Assembly: GCA_002243285.1 (NCBI GenBank)
Contig: CP022585.1
Coordinates: 3,584,641-3,648,640 of the forward strand
DNA: 64,000 nucleotides
Direction: 5' to 3'
From: Candidatus Fluviicola riflensis
GTDB taxonomy: Bacteria > Bacteroidota > Bacteroidia > Flavobacteriales_D > Crocinitomicaceae
Numbering within the stretch: position 1 is the first letter of the stretch; the number at the start of each line of letters is the position of its first letter. Positions 33,308 through 41,791 of the stretch are shown piece after piece. The translations under genes and the position numbers were made by a program. The notes under the pieces are model-generated. The model made no database searches. It was not told where the DNA came from and saw only the letters and a program-made list of their open reading frames with translations.

Positions 33308-34840
33308 ATGCCGTTCAATTCTATTTTTGCCTGGGTAATGAAAAAACGTCTGCATCAGATAGACCTTTTTAGAAAATACCCGTTGGAAGTACAGCAAGAG
33401 TTATTTGAGCGCATGCTCCTGAACGCATCAAAAACAGAATTCATCCAACAATTTCAACTCGCACAAATCACTGATTACGAATCTTTCCGGTCGGCGATTC
33501 CGTTGCAAGATTACGATACCATGAAACCATGGATCGATCGGCTGATGGCCGGCGAACAAAACCTGCTTTGGCCGCAAGACACCAAATGGTTTGCAAAATC
33601 TTCAGGGACCACTTCAGATCGCAGTAAATTTATTCCGGTAACCCGAGAGTCGCTCGAAGAATGCCATTACAAAGGCGGAAAAGACTTGCTGGCGCTGTAT
33701 TACGAGAATTACCCCAACCGGAAATTGTACAAAGGCAAACACCTTATTGTAGGCGGAAGCGCGCAGGTATTACCACTTACGCACGATGCTTATCAGGGAG
33801 ATTTATCAGCTATCATTGTGAAAAACCTGCCGTGGTGGGCTGAAATTCGCCGTACACCTTCGCGGGAAATTGCCCTCATGAGCGAATGGGAATCGAAAAT
33901 CGAGAAAATGGCGCTGAGTACCATGCACGAAGATGTGTATATTATTGCCGGCGTTCCAAGCTGGACGATGGTACTCGCCAATAAAATACTGGAGATTTCC
34001 GGAAAAAAAAACCTGCGCGAAGTGTGGCCAAACCTGGAATTATTCCTACACGGAGGTGTGAGTTTCGACCCATATCGCGAAGCGTTTCAGCAACTGATTC
34101 CATTTGATGACATGCATTACGTAGAAACTTACAATGCTTCCGAAGGATTTTTCGGAATTCAGGATGTGGGCGGTTCCAGGGAGTTATTATTGATGCTCGA
34201 TTACGGCATTTACTACGAATTCATTCCCATGGAATCGTTTAACGGCTTGAATTCGAAAACAGTCATTAACCTGAGCCAGGTGGAAGCGGACGTCGAATAC
34301 GCACTGGTGATTTCGACAAATGGCGGACTTTGGCGATACATTCTGGGCGATACAATTCGCTTCACATCCACTCAGCCGTTCCGGTTTGTGATTACCGGCC
34401 GTACCAAAAGTTTCATTAATGCGTTTGGGGAAGAAGTAATTGTAAACAATACAGATAAAGCCGTGGCCGAAGCATGCCTCAAAACCAATGCACAGATCCG
34501 TGAGTATTCGGTAGCGCCGGTTTACATGCAGGGAACAGATAAAGGAAAACACGAATGGATCATTGAATTTGTACACGAACCCGAAGACCGCCGGCGATTT
34601 GAATGGATCCTGGATGAAACACTCAGAAGCATCAATTCGGACTACGACGCCAAACGTACCAACGATATGGCGCTCGAATTTCCGCTGATCCGTTACGTAG
34701 AAAGCGGTACCTTCGATGAATGGTTGCGCACCAAAGGTAAATTGGGCGGACAACATAAAGTACCACGTTTATCCAATAACCGCGAAATTGTGGAACAACT
34801 ATTGCAACAAACGGTTCATCAAACCAACAACAATGTATAA
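33308..34840 (+). CDS. GH3-family acyl-adenylating protein
   Basis: The 510-residue protein resembles the GH3 family (GH3 auxin-responsive promoter family, an ATP-dependent acyl-acid amido synthetase fold). Visible are the ATP-phosphate motif AKSSGTTSDRSKFIPVT (residues ~97-113), YNASEGFF (about 277), the DYGIYYEFIP block and RYILGDTIRF. Bacterial homologues are common in Bacteroidota and mostly uncharacterised, so acyl or amino-acid substrates are unknown. Its 3' end overlaps the next gene by 8 bp. Confidence 0.88.
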   Translation: MPFNSIFAWVMKKRLHQIDLFRKYPLEVQQELFERMLLNASKTEFIQQFQLAQITDYESFRSAIPLQDYDTMKPWIDRLMAGEQNLLWPQDTKWFAKSSGTTSDRSKFIPVTRESLEECHYKGGKDLLALYYENYPNRKLYKGKHLIVGGSAQVLPLTHDAYQGDLSAIIVKNLPWWAEIRRTPSREIALMSEWESKIEKMALSTMHEDVYIIAGVPSWTMVLANKILEISGKKNLREVWPNLELFLHGGVSFDPYREAFQQLIPFDDMHYVETYNASEGFFGIQDVGGSRELLLMLDYGIYYEFIPMESFNGLNSKTVINLSQVEADVEYALVISTNGGLWRYILGDTIRFTSTQPFRFVITGRTKSFINAFGEEVIVNNTDKAVAEACLKTNAQIREYSVAPVYMQGTDKGKHEWIIEFVHEPEDRRRFEWILDETLRSINSDYDAKRTNDMALEFPLIRYVESGTFDEWLRTKGKLGGQHKVPRLSNNREIVEQLLQQTVHQTNNNV

Positions 34841-35633
34841 ACTGATCCTGTTTCTGGCGCTGTGCTTTTCCTTTTCTTCGAAGGCGCAACAGTCATGGAA
34901 ACAGGTTTGGACTGCTCCCATCGACTCAACTGCCGTTTGGGATGTCGATCAGGCCGGAAACGCATATTTGGTGGACAAACAAACAATTTCCAAGCTGGAT
35001 ACAGCAGGTAAACAACTACTGACGCAAAGTACCAAATCGATGGGGACGATTGCTAAAATAGATGCTTCCAACTGGATGAAAATTGCTATTTTCTCAGAAG
35101 ATCAGCAGCGTATCTGTTACCTTGACAATGCATTGGCATTCCAACCAGGATGCATTGACCTGGCAGAATTCGGAGTGAACCTGGCACAACATTTCAGTAC
35201 TTCTGCACAAACCGACCGCATCTGGATTTACGACCAGCTCAACAGCGAATTGCAGTTAATCACTATTCGCAACAGTCAGCGGCAAATCGTTCAAAACCTG
35301 GCGTCGCTCGTTGATTTGGGAACCGTATTGCAACTTATCGAATTTCAAAACAAGTTATATTTGTTCGACAATCGCGGACAAGTCATTACGCTCGACAATT
35401 TCGGGAGTTTTCTGAGCGCGCAAACGGTTGCAGGAACACATATTCAACCTTTCGCGACCGGATTTCTGGCTTCTGACAAACAATTCATCCGGTTCTCAGA
35501 TGAAGAAACCGAATTGCTTACACCTTTTTTCGAGCTGGTTTCGGGCGAAGAAATAAAGTGGTTTTGTTTTGTGGGAAAACGCCTGTTTGTGAGTACTGCA
35601 ACACAACTGATCAGTTTTGAATTGATTGGTTAG
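34833..35633 (+). CDS. Secreted beta-propeller-like protein of unknown function
   Basis: The ATG at 34833 overlaps the GH3 stop by 8 bp and opens a signal peptide (MYKLILFLALCFSFSSKAQ). The longer frame running into GH3 is a shadow. The mature protein, about 248 residues, shows repeated short strands (WDVDQAGNAYLVDK, RIWIYDQLNSELQLIT, KLYLFDNRGQVITLDN) spaced about 40-60 residues apart, which suggests a beta-propeller. No catalytic residue is obvious. It is probably co-translated with the GH3 gene, but the functional link is unknown. Confidence 0.75.
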   Translation: MYKLILFLALCFSFSSKAQQSWKQVWTAPIDSTAVWDVDQAGNAYLVDKQTISKLDTAGKQLLTQSTKSMGTIAKIDASNWMKIAIFSEDQQRICYLDNALAFQPGCIDLAEFGVNLAQHFSTSAQTDRIWIYDQLNSELQLITIRNSQRQIVQNLASLVDLGTVLQLIEFQNKLYLFDNRGQVITLDNFGSFLSAQTVAGTHIQPFATGFLASDKQFIRFSDEETELLTPFFELVSGEEIKWFCFVGKRLFVSTATQLISFELIG

Positions 35634-35700
35634 TGCATTTCCCACAAATGTCTTACATGAAATAAAATGATTTGTATCGACTAGCAGATACGTTATGTTT

Positions 35701-35816
35701 CCCCACGAATGCACGAATTTTTTGCGCGCCTAACGGACGCGCCAACAATTATAACAGACATTAATCAAACACAAAGCGAGTCCGTTAGGCGAGCCATAAT
35801 TCGTGCATTCGTGGGA
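35701..35816. repeat. Palindromic intergenic element, family P, copy 2
   Basis: Same family as 29579-29702: outer arms CCCACGAATGCACGAATT and AATTCGTGCATTCGTGGG, inner arms GCGCCTAACGGAC and GTCCGTTAGGCG, and the shared core ACGCGCCAACAATTATAACA. It lies in the 348-bp gap between the propeller gene and the kinase gene. The rest of the gap is AT-rich with no gene visible. Confidence 0.88.
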
Positions 35817-35981
35817 GTTCTTTGTATTACTCTTATCTGTCTTAGTAAAGAAATCGCATAGGAAATACTTATTTATTAGTTGAAATCACTTTTAACATCG
35901 GTGAAACGTCTTTTATTTTTCCACATTTCGGTGCCATGTGGCTAGAATTTGTAATTTAGTCAGTCGCAAAATAATGGTAAG

Positions 35982-36596
35982 ATGCATATCGCAGTAGCAG
36001 GGAATATCGGTTCGGGAAAAACAACGTTAACACAGATGCTTGCAAAGCATTACGGTTGGGAAACACATTTGGAAGATGTGGAACAAAATCCGTACCTGAA
36101 TGATTTTTACGAGGATATGCAACGTTGGTCGTTTAACCTCCAGATTTATTACCTGAATAGCCGTTTTACGCAAATTCAGGAAATCCAAAGTACAAAAAAT
36201 GCAGTGATCCAGGATCGTACTATTTACGAGGATGCGTTCATTTTCGCACCCAATCTCCATTCGATGGGATTGATGACCACACGGGATTTTGAAAATTACT
36301 TTTCACTGTTCAATCTCATGGATTCATTTGTTTCAGCACCCGATTTACTCATTTACCTGCGCGCCAGTGTTCCCACGCTGGTGAATCAGATTCAGCAACG
36401 CGGCCGTGAATACGAAGAAAGCATCCGTTTGGATTATTTGAAACGTTTGAATGAGCGTTATGAAGCCTGGATTTCGACTTATGACAACGGAAAATTGCTG
36501 ATCATTGATGTAGACAACAATCGTTTTCCGGAAAATCAGGAAGATTTGGGTAAAATCATTACCTCTATCGACGCAGAGATCAACGGGTTGTTTTAA
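35982..36596 (+). CDS. Deoxynucleoside kinase (dNK/dGK-dCK family)
   Basis: The 204-residue protein has a P-loop GNIGSGKTT at residues 7-15, an acidic dNK motif (LEDVEQNPYLNDFY), the family ERS-type segment QDRTIYEDAFIF (here DRT), an LID-like RGREYEESI and a C-terminal alpha-helix. It phosphorylates deoxyribonucleosides in nucleotide salvage. Substrate preference (dA, dC or dG) cannot be read from the sequence. Monocistronic. Confidence 0.9.
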   Translation: MHIAVAGNIGSGKTTLTQMLAKHYGWETHLEDVEQNPYLNDFYEDMQRWSFNLQIYYLNSRFTQIQEIQSTKNAVIQDRTIYEDAFIFAPNLHSMGLMTTRDFENYFSLFNLMDSFVSAPDLLIYLRASVPTLVNQIQQRGREYEESIRLDYLKRLNERYEAWISTYDNGKLLIIDVDNNRFPENQEDLGKIITSIDAEINGLF

Positions 36597-36661
36597 GATT
36601 AATATTCCTTATTGGTAATGATTCGTCTTGACTTTTCGCACTGAATTTCGCGAAATTCAGC

Positions 36662-37240
36662 TTAATCCAAATACAAATCTTCCGAATCCGACTCGGCATC
36701 AAATTGTTTCACCATCAATGCAATATCACCCATAATGGTGTCTTTCTGTTCGTTTCGATTTTCTGTACCACCAAAATATTCTTTCAGCAACAATTGCGAT
36801 TCCATAATCGCCGATTCAGGCACCAGCGTTTCGAATTGCTCAATCAACGTAATCGCTTCAAATGCATCCAGAAAATCGCCATCGATGGCAAAAAGCACGA
36901 AATCGGATAAATAAGCACTGAAATCGAGTTTACTATTCCAGAAAGCACCGATTAATTGTCGTTTGATCGGGGCATTTACTTCGTCGCGAAAAGCTTCCAT
37001 CAAGGGTTCAACGGTAGAACTGTCTTTTAATCCTTCGAACAATTCCATCATCGCAGCCGTATTTTCGTCACTCAAACCGCCACGCCATACTTCAACCAAC
37101 GGAGCAATCACACTTTCGTCGCCATGTACATGAAACGACTTGATTGCCGCGCCTACTTTCAGGTCATCGCCACTTCTTAGATCGGTTAACAATTGCCCAA
37201 TCTTCAATTGGTGCTGTTTGCTTTTGGAATTTCCTGACAC
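36662..37240 (-). CDS. HEAT-like helical protein, GTG start
   Basis: I place the start at the GTG at 37240 (MSGNSKSKQ...). The longer frame from 37273 would start upstream of the -7 element TACTTTTG at 37258-37265, outside the transcript. The 192-residue acidic product is soluble and almost entirely helical with HEAT-like repeats (VIAPLVEVWRGGLSDENTAA, VEPLMEAFRDEVNAPIKRQL). The C-terminus is strongly acidic (ESDSEDLYLD). It is divergent from the lipoprotein gene. No function is known. Confidence 0.7.
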   Translation of the reverse strand: MSGNSKSKQHQLKIGQLLTDLRSGDDLKVGAAIKSFHVHGDESVIAPLVEVWRGGLSDENTAAMMELFEGLKDSSTVEPLMEAFRDEVNAPIKRQLIGAFWNSKLDFSAYLSDFVLFAIDGDFLDAFEAITLIEQFETLVPESAIMESQLLLKEYFGGTENRNEQKDTIMGDIALMVKQFDAESDSEDLYLD

Positions 37241-37257
37241 GTTATCTGATTTTCGTG

Positions 37258-37265
37258 CAAAAGTA
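37258..37265 (-). promoter_or_regulatory. TACTTTTG -7 element of the HEAT-like gene
   Basis: This matches TAnnTTTG on the minus strand, 17 bp before the GTG at 37240. It sets the start codon choice. Confidence 0.6.
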
Positions 37266-37276
37266 TAAAACATCCC

Positions 37277-37284
37277 TATCTTTG
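37277..37284 (+). promoter_or_regulatory. TATCTTTG -7 element of the lipoprotein gene
   Basis: A consensus -7 element, 4 bp before the ATG at 37289, so a leaderless or near-leaderless mRNA is expected. Confidence 0.7.
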
Positions 37285-37288
37285 CCCC

Positions 37289-38152
37289 ATGAACTTACGG
37301 TTGATTTTCATTGTTTGTTTGCTTGGTGTCGCATTCACGGGTTGCTGGATCGATGAAGTGCAACCTTCCCAAAAAAAATCGCTCTGCATTGTCGCTGATC
37401 ATTTATCGAAAGAAGATAGTTTGATCATCAACCAATTCGGGTACAATTACAAAGTGAGCATCCGGAAAGAAGTCTTGAAACCCGAAGCTATTTTACAGCG
37501 CGTGCGTTCCGAAAAATACAACGCCGAAATCGATATTCTGATTATCGAAAGTGCCGAATTACGCAAGGAACTATCAAATCTTAGCGCTTTTAAAAGCATC
37601 CGGTCGTCAGAGATTTTCGGCCAGCTGGAACGTCAGTTCAACAACACGCACCATCAATGGATTCCGGTTTGTCACGACCCGCTGATTGTCTGTAAGTCAA
37701 AAGATTCCTTGCAGAATTGCGGACCGCTAAACCTTCAAAAAACAGACTTATTACCGAAACTGATTATCCGGTCAAAGCATGAAGAATATCGTGATCTGCT
37801 TTCGGGAACCAAATTTAATTGGTTGAATGCAACGCCGGGAGCAACTCAGCAATTCGGAAAGGAACGGATTTATGCGTTATCGGACTTTGTAGACCGTACC
37901 TTTTATGCAAATGACAGCACTGCTGGGATTATTCCCAACGAATGCCGGTATTACCTGATCGACAAAAAAAGAACCGTTTCGCGGATGTGCACTCTGAGCT
38001 TGTACCGGTACGGAAGAAACAGTGCTGTAGCTTCGAATTTTCTTTCTTTTTACATGGCGAATTCATATTCTGTCGCTAATGGTAGAAATCAATTACCTGT
38101 TAAAAAGCATGTTACCCCTAATTGGTACATCCGATCACTTTCTATTCAGTAG
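37289..38152 (+). CDS. Lipoprotein, possibly solute-binding-protein-like
   Basis: The signal peptide with lipobox FTGC (residues 1-19) predicts a lipoprotein of 287 residues. Its layout resembles a periplasmic iron-binding or other extracellular solute-binding protein: an N-terminal IVADHLSKEDSLI region, a middle EIDILIIESAELRKEL segment, then SLQNCGPLNLQKTDLL, a GATQQFG turn and NSAVASNFLSFYMAN near the C-terminus. The match is by pattern only, so function is uncertain. The neighbour is a divergent HEAT-like gene; no ABC transporter is adjacent. Confidence 0.62.
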   Translation: MNLRLIFIVCLLGVAFTGCWIDEVQPSQKKSLCIVADHLSKEDSLIINQFGYNYKVSIRKEVLKPEAILQRVRSEKYNAEIDILIIESAELRKELSNLSAFKSIRSSEIFGQLERQFNNTHHQWIPVCHDPLIVCKSKDSLQNCGPLNLQKTDLLPKLIIRSKHEEYRDLLSGTKFNWLNATPGATQQFGKERIYALSDFVDRTFYANDSTAGIIPNECRYYLIDKKRTVSRMCTLSLYRYGRNSAVASNFLSFYMANSYSVANGRNQLPVKKHVTPNWYIRSLSIQ

Positions 38153-38167
38153 GAGCGTTAAAATAGT

Positions 38168-38206
38168 CGATGAAAATGTTGAAATTTTCATTAATCGTAA
38201 CTTTTT
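38168..38206 (+). terminator. Candidate hairpin terminator after the lipoprotein gene
   Basis: An ATGAAAAT/ATTTTCAT stem with a 6-nt loop is followed within 20 bp by a T-rich stretch. Weak. Confidence 0.35.
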
Positions 38207-38315
38207 CTTTTTTTTACACGTATCTATAGTCGGTATAATCCTGAGAATTAAGTATTTTTAGCTGACTATATATCGATTTTGGTTGCATCATTTATACGAT
38301 AAACCCTAAGATACT

Positions 38316-38786
38316 ATGAAAACGATCGCTACTACACTACAAGAAAAAAATCCTCTTCGTGAACCAATTGAACTAAGCAGACAAACCAGTACGCGTATTC
38401 CGCTAGCCTTGTTTTTTGTCTTTTTTGCTTTGAGTATCGTTACCGGATACGCTATTTTAGCAGCACAGGGAGCAACTCCGTTATTCTTTACTATATCAGC
38501 CTTTTTCCTCGGCGGGATGATTTATTTCTTATCCCTCATCTGGCGAATCATCGGTTCGGCTTACATTAAAAACGATATGTTGATCGTAAAATACCTTTTC
38601 GGAAAGTTCAAAGTGACCGAACTCCGTTCGATCCGAGGTGTTAAAACGATTAAGGTTCCCGGATTACGCCTTACATCCATCCGTTTCAAAGTAGACGGAA
38701 CGATGTACAAAGTGATCATATTTGGCAGGACCAGCTACCTGCATGATCCCAAAACGATTATTAATACATTGCGGAAAGCAGCTTAA
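38316..38786 (+). CDS. Membrane protein with PH-like domain
   Basis: The 156-residue protein has two membrane helices (about residues 29-50, IPLALFFVFFALSIVTGYAI, and 57-78) and a C-terminal soluble part (about residues 85-155: NDMLIVKYLFGKFKVTELR, IRFKVDGTMYKVIIFGR) that looks like a small PH-type (YdbS-like) beta domain. It is probably an inner-membrane protein with the PH-like domain in the cytoplasm. I do not recognise a named family. Confidence 0.7.
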   Translation: MKTIATTLQEKNPLREPIELSRQTSTRIPLALFFVFFALSIVTGYAILAAQGATPLFFTISAFFLGGMIYFLSLIWRIIGSAYIKNDMLIVKYLFGKFKVTELRSIRGVKTIKVPGLRLTSIRFKVDGTMYKVIIFGRTSYLHDPKTIINTLRKAA

Positions 38787-38924
38787 CATTTTTACTTTTT
38801 GCCCAAAGCAGCAAATAGAGAGAAAGCATAGCTTTTGAAGAAAAATGCTTTGTCGTGGTCCGCCTGAGGCGGAATCCATGCAGGTTTTGCAATCACGACT
38901 GGATTTCAGTTCTAAAGTAAAAAA

Positions 38925-39314
38925 GAAGCAAGCCATAAGCCGGGTTCTGTACATTCCAATCAGGCTAGCTGATCAGAACTGACTGTCATTTATCTAGTTC
39001 CGGCCTCACGATCGGAATCCATCGACCTACCCTCCAAGATCGAGCGAGCAGCCCTCAAGCCTTGGTATACATGGTCTTTCAGTCCGTAAGGTTTACCTTG
39101 CACTTTATGTCGCCATAAAGACGGTGAGCTCTTACCTCACCTTTTCACCTTTTCCTCTTCCAAATCACTTCAGAAGAGGTAGTTTTCCTTTCTGCGGCAC
39201 TTTCTGTTCGTATTCTGTCTCCGGAATACGACCTTCCCGTTAGGAAGTACGGTTACTCTATACTGCCCGGACTTTCCTCCCCGATTAAAATCGGAACGAC
39301 AGTCGGCTTGCTTC
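38925..39314 (-). ncRNA. rnpB: RNase P RNA (bacterial type A)
   Basis: The RNA component of RNase P, which cleaves the 5' leader of precursor tRNAs. On the minus strand a 10-bp P1 stem (GAAGCAAGCC at the 5' end with GGCTTGCTTC at the 3' end) encloses a 390-nt RNA. The universally conserved 5' segment GAGGAAAGTCCGGGCA and the 3' segment ACAGAACCCGGCTTA are both present. A T-tract (TTCTTTTTTACT) follows the 3' end. A TATCTTTG -7 element lies immediately upstream. The exact 5' and 3' ends are estimated. Confidence 0.95.
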
Positions 39315-39318
39315 AGGA

Positions 39319-39326
39319 CAAAGATA
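39319..39326 (-). promoter_or_regulatory. TATCTTTG -7 element of rnpB
   Basis: A consensus -7 element on the minus strand, placing the transcript start at about 39312-39314. Confidence 0.72.
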
Positions 39327-39365
39327 CGTATTATTGACAAGGAGTTTAGCCTCAAATATCTGACA

Positions 39366-39395
39366 ACAAAAAACTCCGCTCAAAGAACGGAGTTT
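39366..39395 (-). terminator. Terminator of the T9SS gene at 39415
   Basis: Minus-strand stem AAACTCCG/CGGAGTTT (8 bp, loop 9 nt) followed by a T-run. Confidence 0.85.
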
Positions 39396-39414
39396 CAATT
39401 ATAATGGGTTTCGA

Positions 39415-40494
39415 TTATTGCTTGGCAAACAATTTCGTTGCTTTACCACTGGCAGTAGTCACCACCAAATGGTAGATTCCTGCATCGAGGTCGCTAACAT
39501 TGATCACAGGTGAAGCACCTTCCGATTCCAGCGATTTCACAATTTGTCCCTGCTGGTTTAAGATGCTGATTTGTTTTACAGCTTCTGGTGACAACACGGT
39601 CAATTCATCGGTAGCAGGATTCGGGAATAGAGAAAAAGTCAGTACAGCTTCGTTTAATCCCAATCCATTGAGTTCATCGCGGTATTCAATCGAGGTAATT
39701 TGTTCCGAACCCAGAATAACAGATGTTCTGACACGCAAAATAGCTTCTTTCTCTTCCACAGCACGCCACTCGTATTCGTGTGCTTCCGGAACATCAAGAC
39801 CTACCCAAAAACCAATGGTGTCAAGGCTAATGTAAATGGAATCATTTTCCAATACACGGTGATGAATTCGCAAAGCATCAAATGTTCCGTAAGGAGTCGT
39901 TATAACGCCCCAACCATCAACCGTTGATTCTTTGTAACGGTGCTGGATCCATTTTGCATCGTAGATCGGATTCAAATCCAAATCGGTATAACCCCTTGAA
40001 GTATAGTTATCACCGTATTCCAATGGGAATTCATAACGTGTTTCAATAGTATCCGATTTGGCAGGAACTCCCTGGCCGCTAATCACAAACTCATAACCAA
40101 CCATTTTAAGTGCTGTCGGAGAGGATTTTGAAAACAACGAAATATCATCGATCGTAATCGGTAAAACTGAAGTAATCTGATCCAGAGGCAAATCAGTTGT
40201 CGGCGCAAAATAACTCGCCTGGTAATTAACCGCTGCAACTGGGCCGAAAAGAAGATTTGATAGAAACGACGCGTCAGAAATATACTTGTAATCAGTGAAA
40301 CGCTGGCTCATTGGGGTTAAACCCGAAAAATCCCAGGTATAATTAGCGCCGGTCGACATATAATCCAGTGAAAGGTCTAATGTGGTACTCATCACCAATT
40401 GATCACCGGCCTCCGCAAAATTCGTATCGTTAAGGGTAATTTGTCCGAAAGAAACGACAGGAATCATTCCGACAGCTAGTAATAGTTTTTTCAT
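39415..40494 (-). CDS. Secreted protein with T9SS type A sorting domain
   Basis: A signal peptide (residues 1-18, VVSFGQ) and a C-terminal sorting domain (LFPNPATDELTVLSPEAV, then ISILNQQGQIV, IYHLVVTTASG and terminal Lys) flank a ~260-residue secreted region of unknown function, rich in aromatic and Thr/Ser residues. The region resembles other uncharacterised T9SS cargo in this phylum. I infer surface location. A TATATTTG -7 element lies 20 bp upstream and a terminator downstream; it is monocistronic. Confidence 0.82.
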   Translation of the reverse strand: MKKLLLAVGMIPVVSFGQITLNDTNFAEAGDQLVMSTTLDLSLDYMSTGANYTWDFSGLTPMSQRFTDYKYISDASFLSNLLFGPVAAVNYQASYFAPTTDLPLDQITSVLPITIDDISLFSKSSPTALKMVGYEFVISGQGVPAKSDTIETRYEFPLEYGDNYTSRGYTDLDLNPIYDAKWIQHRYKESTVDGWGVITTPYGTFDALRIHHRVLENDSIYISLDTIGFWVGLDVPEAHEYEWRAVEEKEAILRVRTSVILGSEQITSIEYRDELNGLGLNEAVLTFSLFPNPATDELTVLSPEAVKQISILNQQGQIVKSLESEGASPVINVSDLDAGIYHLVVTTASGKATKLFAKQ

Positions 40495-40514
40495 GGTTTT
40501 CTAAAATTACAGTT

Positions 40515-40522
40515 CAAATATA
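40515..40522 (-). promoter_or_regulatory. TATATTTG -7 element of the T9SS gene
   Basis: This matches TAnnTTTG on the minus strand, 20 bp before the ATG at 40494. Confidence 0.65.
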
Positions 40523-40576
40523 CGGAATAATCCATGCCAATGAACTGTAAATCACGATCACAGCAGTTGAATCAAA

Positions 40577-41791
40577 CTAAAAAGTACGACGTAAGCTCAA
40601 TTGCCCGTTCAATGGCAATAATCGCTGTTCACCGGCATACATCACCGAATTGAACGGTTTCAGAATATCTACGTTCATCCCCAATCCCATATACCAATTC
40701 GGGGTTAGCGAACGCCAGTAAGTAGCACCGATTTCCATTGTCAGTGTTTTCGCGTTACTGATCTTTCCGAAAGTTTGTTCCGAACGCACCACTACATTGC
40801 TTTGAGTTTCCTGCTGATTGCCTGAGAAAGCCGTTTGAAAGCCCGGTGTGACTGTTGCTACAATGGAATTTCTTCCTGCTTCATACCCCATTGAAACCGG
40901 CATTTCAAACGAATACAACTGACTGTATTTCGTATCGATGCGTGAATTAACAGACGGATAAGTTGTATAGAGTATATTTTTGGTGAAATCAACCCGCATG
41001 TTGGCGCCAAAAGTAAATACCATCCGATCCAGTTTTTTATACAAACCACCACCTACAGTATAGAAATGTACCAAATCGGATTTACCAATCACATGTTGCG
41101 CTGATTGACCAATTCCGGCGGAAGCCTGAATATAGAAACGGGAAGCTTTTGGAAATGAGGTTGCTTCCAGCATGCAATGATTGAGGTTTTTACAATCGTT
41201 TTGAACAGAGTTGTATTTTTCCAGGTCGTAAGGCGTGTGCAATTCCAAAACATATGGGGGAAGATGATCAACGATCACTAATTCTTCTGCTTGCTGATCC
41301 AAATCAGCCTCAGGGCTATTCGAAACCAAATTTTCGGCAGAAACTACTTCCGGAATGATTTGTTCTGGTGCACTAAAATCGGGTGCGTTGTTTGAGGAAA
41401 CGATGTCAGCGCTTCCGCCTTGAACACCTTGGTAAGACGTTGATGCAAAGTTATTTTCGACTGCTACAGGCGATCCGCAAGGTGCTGCAGGACGCAACTG
41501 ATGTGTTACATCTTTAGAAACTTGTTCGTATTGATTGATTCCCAAAAATGGGGTTGTTTGAGCATTTAAGCGTATGTGTTCTGTAGGTTGACTGGTAATC
41601 CAAAACACACTCCCTGCCAATAAAACAAGTGTCACAGCTCCGCTGGCAATCCACCAAAAAACGGCTTTTTTGCGCTTTTGTTCGGGCAGCATTGCTTCCA
41701 TTTCAGACCAAAAAGATTCCTGGAAAGCGGCAGGCTCGGGGGCTTTGGCTCCTTTGAATAATCGGTCAATATCCTGATCGTTCCAACTCAT
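40577..41791 (-). CDS. Putative double-membrane-spanning anti-sigma factor with outer-membrane barrel
   Basis: The ATG at 41791 overlaps the sigma-factor stop as ATGA; the frame 3 codons longer is not needed. The 404-residue product has an N-terminal cytoplasmic part (~45 residues, SWNDQDIDRLFKGAK), one membrane helix (about residues 45-65), a long Gln/Glu-rich linker and a C-terminal ~190-residue region with alternating strands (FYIQASAGIGQSAQ, VFTFGANMRVDF, FEMPVSMGYEAG, LTMEIGATYW) ending in RRTF, like an 8-stranded outer-membrane barrel. Such a layout would span both membranes. Dual-membrane-spanning anti-sigma factors have been described in Bacteroides. This one is an inference from sequence layout. 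Confidence 0.72.
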   Translation of the reverse strand: MSWNDQDIDRLFKGAKAPEPAAFQESFWSEMEAMLPEQKRKKAVFWWIASGAVTLVLLAGSVFWITSQPTEHIRLNAQTTPFLGINQYEQVSKDVTHQLRPAAPCGSPVAVENNFASTSYQGVQGGSADIVSSNNAPDFSAPEQIIPEVVSAENLVSNSPEADLDQQAEELVIVDHLPPYVLELHTPYDLEKYNSVQNDCKNLNHCMLEATSFPKASRFYIQASAGIGQSAQHVIGKSDLVHFYTVGGGLYKKLDRMVFTFGANMRVDFTKNILYTTYPSVNSRIDTKYSQLYSFEMPVSMGYEAGRNSIVATVTPGFQTAFSGNQQETQSNVVVRSEQTFGKISNAKTLTMEIGATYWRSLTPNWYMGLGMNVDILKPFNSVMYAGEQRLLPLNGQLSLRRTF

